A stretch of 64,000 nucleotides of DNA from contig NZ_RCZD01000018.1 of the NCBI RefSeq assembly GCF_006438725.1, positions 23,965-87,964 of the forward strand, written 5' to 3'. A program made the translations under genes and the position numbers. The notes beneath the pieces were generated by a model that was not told where the DNA came from, searched no databases, and saw nothing but the letters and a program-made list of their open reading frames with translations. Shown piece by piece: positions 63,531 through 64,000 of this stretch; positions within the stretch are counted from its first letter, which is position 1, and each line of letters opens with the position of its first letter. This stretch comes from Ewingella americana (GTDB lineage: Bacteria > Pseudomonadota > Gammaproteobacteria > Enterobacterales > Enterobacteriaceae).

Positions 63531-63573
63531 GCAGGAGACTTTCAGCTTTATTAAAGCTGAAGCAAAGTATTAA

Positions 63574-63609
63574 GCGAGGTCGGAGGTACAATCCGGGCCT
63601 CGCTTTTTT
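63574..63609 (+). terminator. glyS terminator
   Basis: GCGAGG (63574-63579) pairs with CCTCGC (63598-63603), followed by six T residues. A separate small inverted repeat CAGCTTTA/TAAAGCTG-like lies at 63543-63559. Confidence 0.85.
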
Positions 63610-63651
63610 GTTTTTAATTTCAAATTTGTTTTTAAATTCAAGATCAAAACC

Positions 63652-63699
63652 GTGGGCGCCGGCCCACACCGGCTCGGGGGGACCGCGCGTCCCCCCGAG
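63652..63699. repeat. two adjacent GC-rich palindromes
   Basis: GTGGGC/GCCCAC (63652-63667, loop GCCG) is followed five bases later by CTCGGGGGGAC/GTCCCCCCGAG (63673-63699, spacer CGCGC), an 11-bp perfect stem. They stand out from the AT-rich flank 63604-63650 and resemble REP-type intergenic palindromes. Confidence 0.55.
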
Positions 63700-63701
63700 A
63701 C

Positions 63702-64000
63702 CATGAGGGATCCCCACAAATTACTCTTCTCACCAATGAGACACTGAGTCGTAGTTTTTTTGCCAGATATTGAAGGCGTTCAATATGTTGGCTGCTGTGA
63801 TTAAATCGGATTCATGGCGCAGCACGTTTCTTGCTAATGTCTGGAATGAAAGGACCCTGCGAGTCTTTATTGTATTTGCCTGGTATGAATGATGTTTCCC
63901 TGTCAGTTCAATAAGATATCCAATGAACCATGTCATGACTGACGCTATCATTGACAGGAGGCACAGGACATTCAGCCGGGCTATTCCTGTACTCCCGCTG
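63702..64000 (-). mobile_element. IS4-family insertion sequence, one end (runs past the window)
   Basis: The end near 63702 reads CATGAGGGATCCCCACAAAT, close to the terminal repeat of IS10 (as I recall, CTGAGAGATCCCCTCATAAT). Within it is the C-terminal part of a transposase on the minus strand. The other end and most of the element are outside the window. Confidence 0.65.
63730..64000 (-). CDS. IS4/IS10-like transposase, C-terminal part (partial)
   Basis: The frame is open from the window edge to TAA/TAG at 63730, about 89 residues, so the gene continues beyond 64000. The segment WFIGYLIELTGKHHSYQANT then RRVLSFQTLARNVLRH matches the C-terminus of DDE transposases of the IS4 group (in IS10: a Trp-rich helix, QANTxRxRxVLS, EVLRH). 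An internal ATG at 63951 is not the real start. Whether the whole element is intact cannot be told. Confidence 0.75.
   Translation of the reverse strand, partial: SGSTGIARLNVLCLLSMIASVMTWFIGYLIELTGKHHSYQANTIKTRRVLSFQTLARNVLRHESDLITAANILNAFNIWQKNYDSVSHW

Overview
The window is chromosomal DNA of an enterobacterium (Enterobacterales). From atpC to ibpB the order is that of the Escherichia coli origin-proximal region: atpC, glmU, glmS, pstSCAB-phoU, yieH, adeP, chrR, then mnmE-yidC-yidD-rnpA-rpmH divergent from dnaA-dnaN-recF-gyrB, then yidA, dgoRKADT, yidR, yidQ, ibpA, ibpB. Differences in accessory content (a kgu operon, a raf operon, a GDSL autotransporter, tandem DHA2 exporters) point to a Yersiniaceae-like genus such as Rahnella, Ewingella or Serratia rather than E. 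coli. The genus is inference. After ibpB the order jumps to genes that lie elsewhere in E. coli (avtA, ghrB, yiaD, yiaC, tag, glyQS), so a rearrangement junction lies near 44.6 kb.

Layout. 1-4.6 kb: end of the ATP synthase operon, amino-sugar synthesis (glmU, glmS) with a hairpin-rich leader, and rluF. 4.7-11.5 kb: an accessory module of an amidohydrolase and two paralogous 14-TM exporters, divergent from a MocR-type regulator. 11.5-16.3 kb: the Pho regulon phosphate transporter operon with two Pho boxes. 16.4-20 kb: yieH, adeP, chrR and a degenerate phosphopantetheinyl-transferase-like gene. 20-24.8 kb: a chemoreceptor with a sigma-28 promoter, an orphan tri-haem cytochrome c, a decayed reading frame and an AT-rich gene of unknown function. 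24.8-35.5 kb: the replication and ribosome core. 35.5-44.6 kb: yidA, the galactonate operon, yidR/yidQ and the heat-shock pair ibpAB. 44.7-47 kb: avtA and the end of the kgu operon. 46-51.4 kb: a PtxS-KguEKTD 2-ketogluconate operon. 51.5-56.2 kb: a RafR-RafA-RafB raffinose/melibiose operon. 56.3-63.5 kb: yiaD, yiaC-tag, an autotransporter esterase and glyQS. 63.5-64 kb: two GC-rich palindromes beside the end of an IS4-family insertion sequence that runs off the window.

How the parts fit. Sugar-acid use is a theme. DgoT/D/K/A take galactonate to pyruvate and glyceraldehyde-3-phosphate. KguT/K/D take external 2-ketogluconate to 6-phosphogluconate, and the orphan cytochrome resembles the electron-accepting subunit of the membrane gluconate dehydrogenases that make 2-ketogluconate. 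Regulatory DNA is unusually readable here: Pho boxes, a consensus DnaA box with a GATC ladder, twin DgoR-type operators, a PtxS-like and a RafR-like palindrome, a sigma-32 promoter and two ROSE-type RNA thermometers. I see no tRNA, rRNA or CRISPR array. The most novel-looking content is the AT-rich gene at 23968-24561, the small ORF at 20179 and the exporter/amidohydrolase module.
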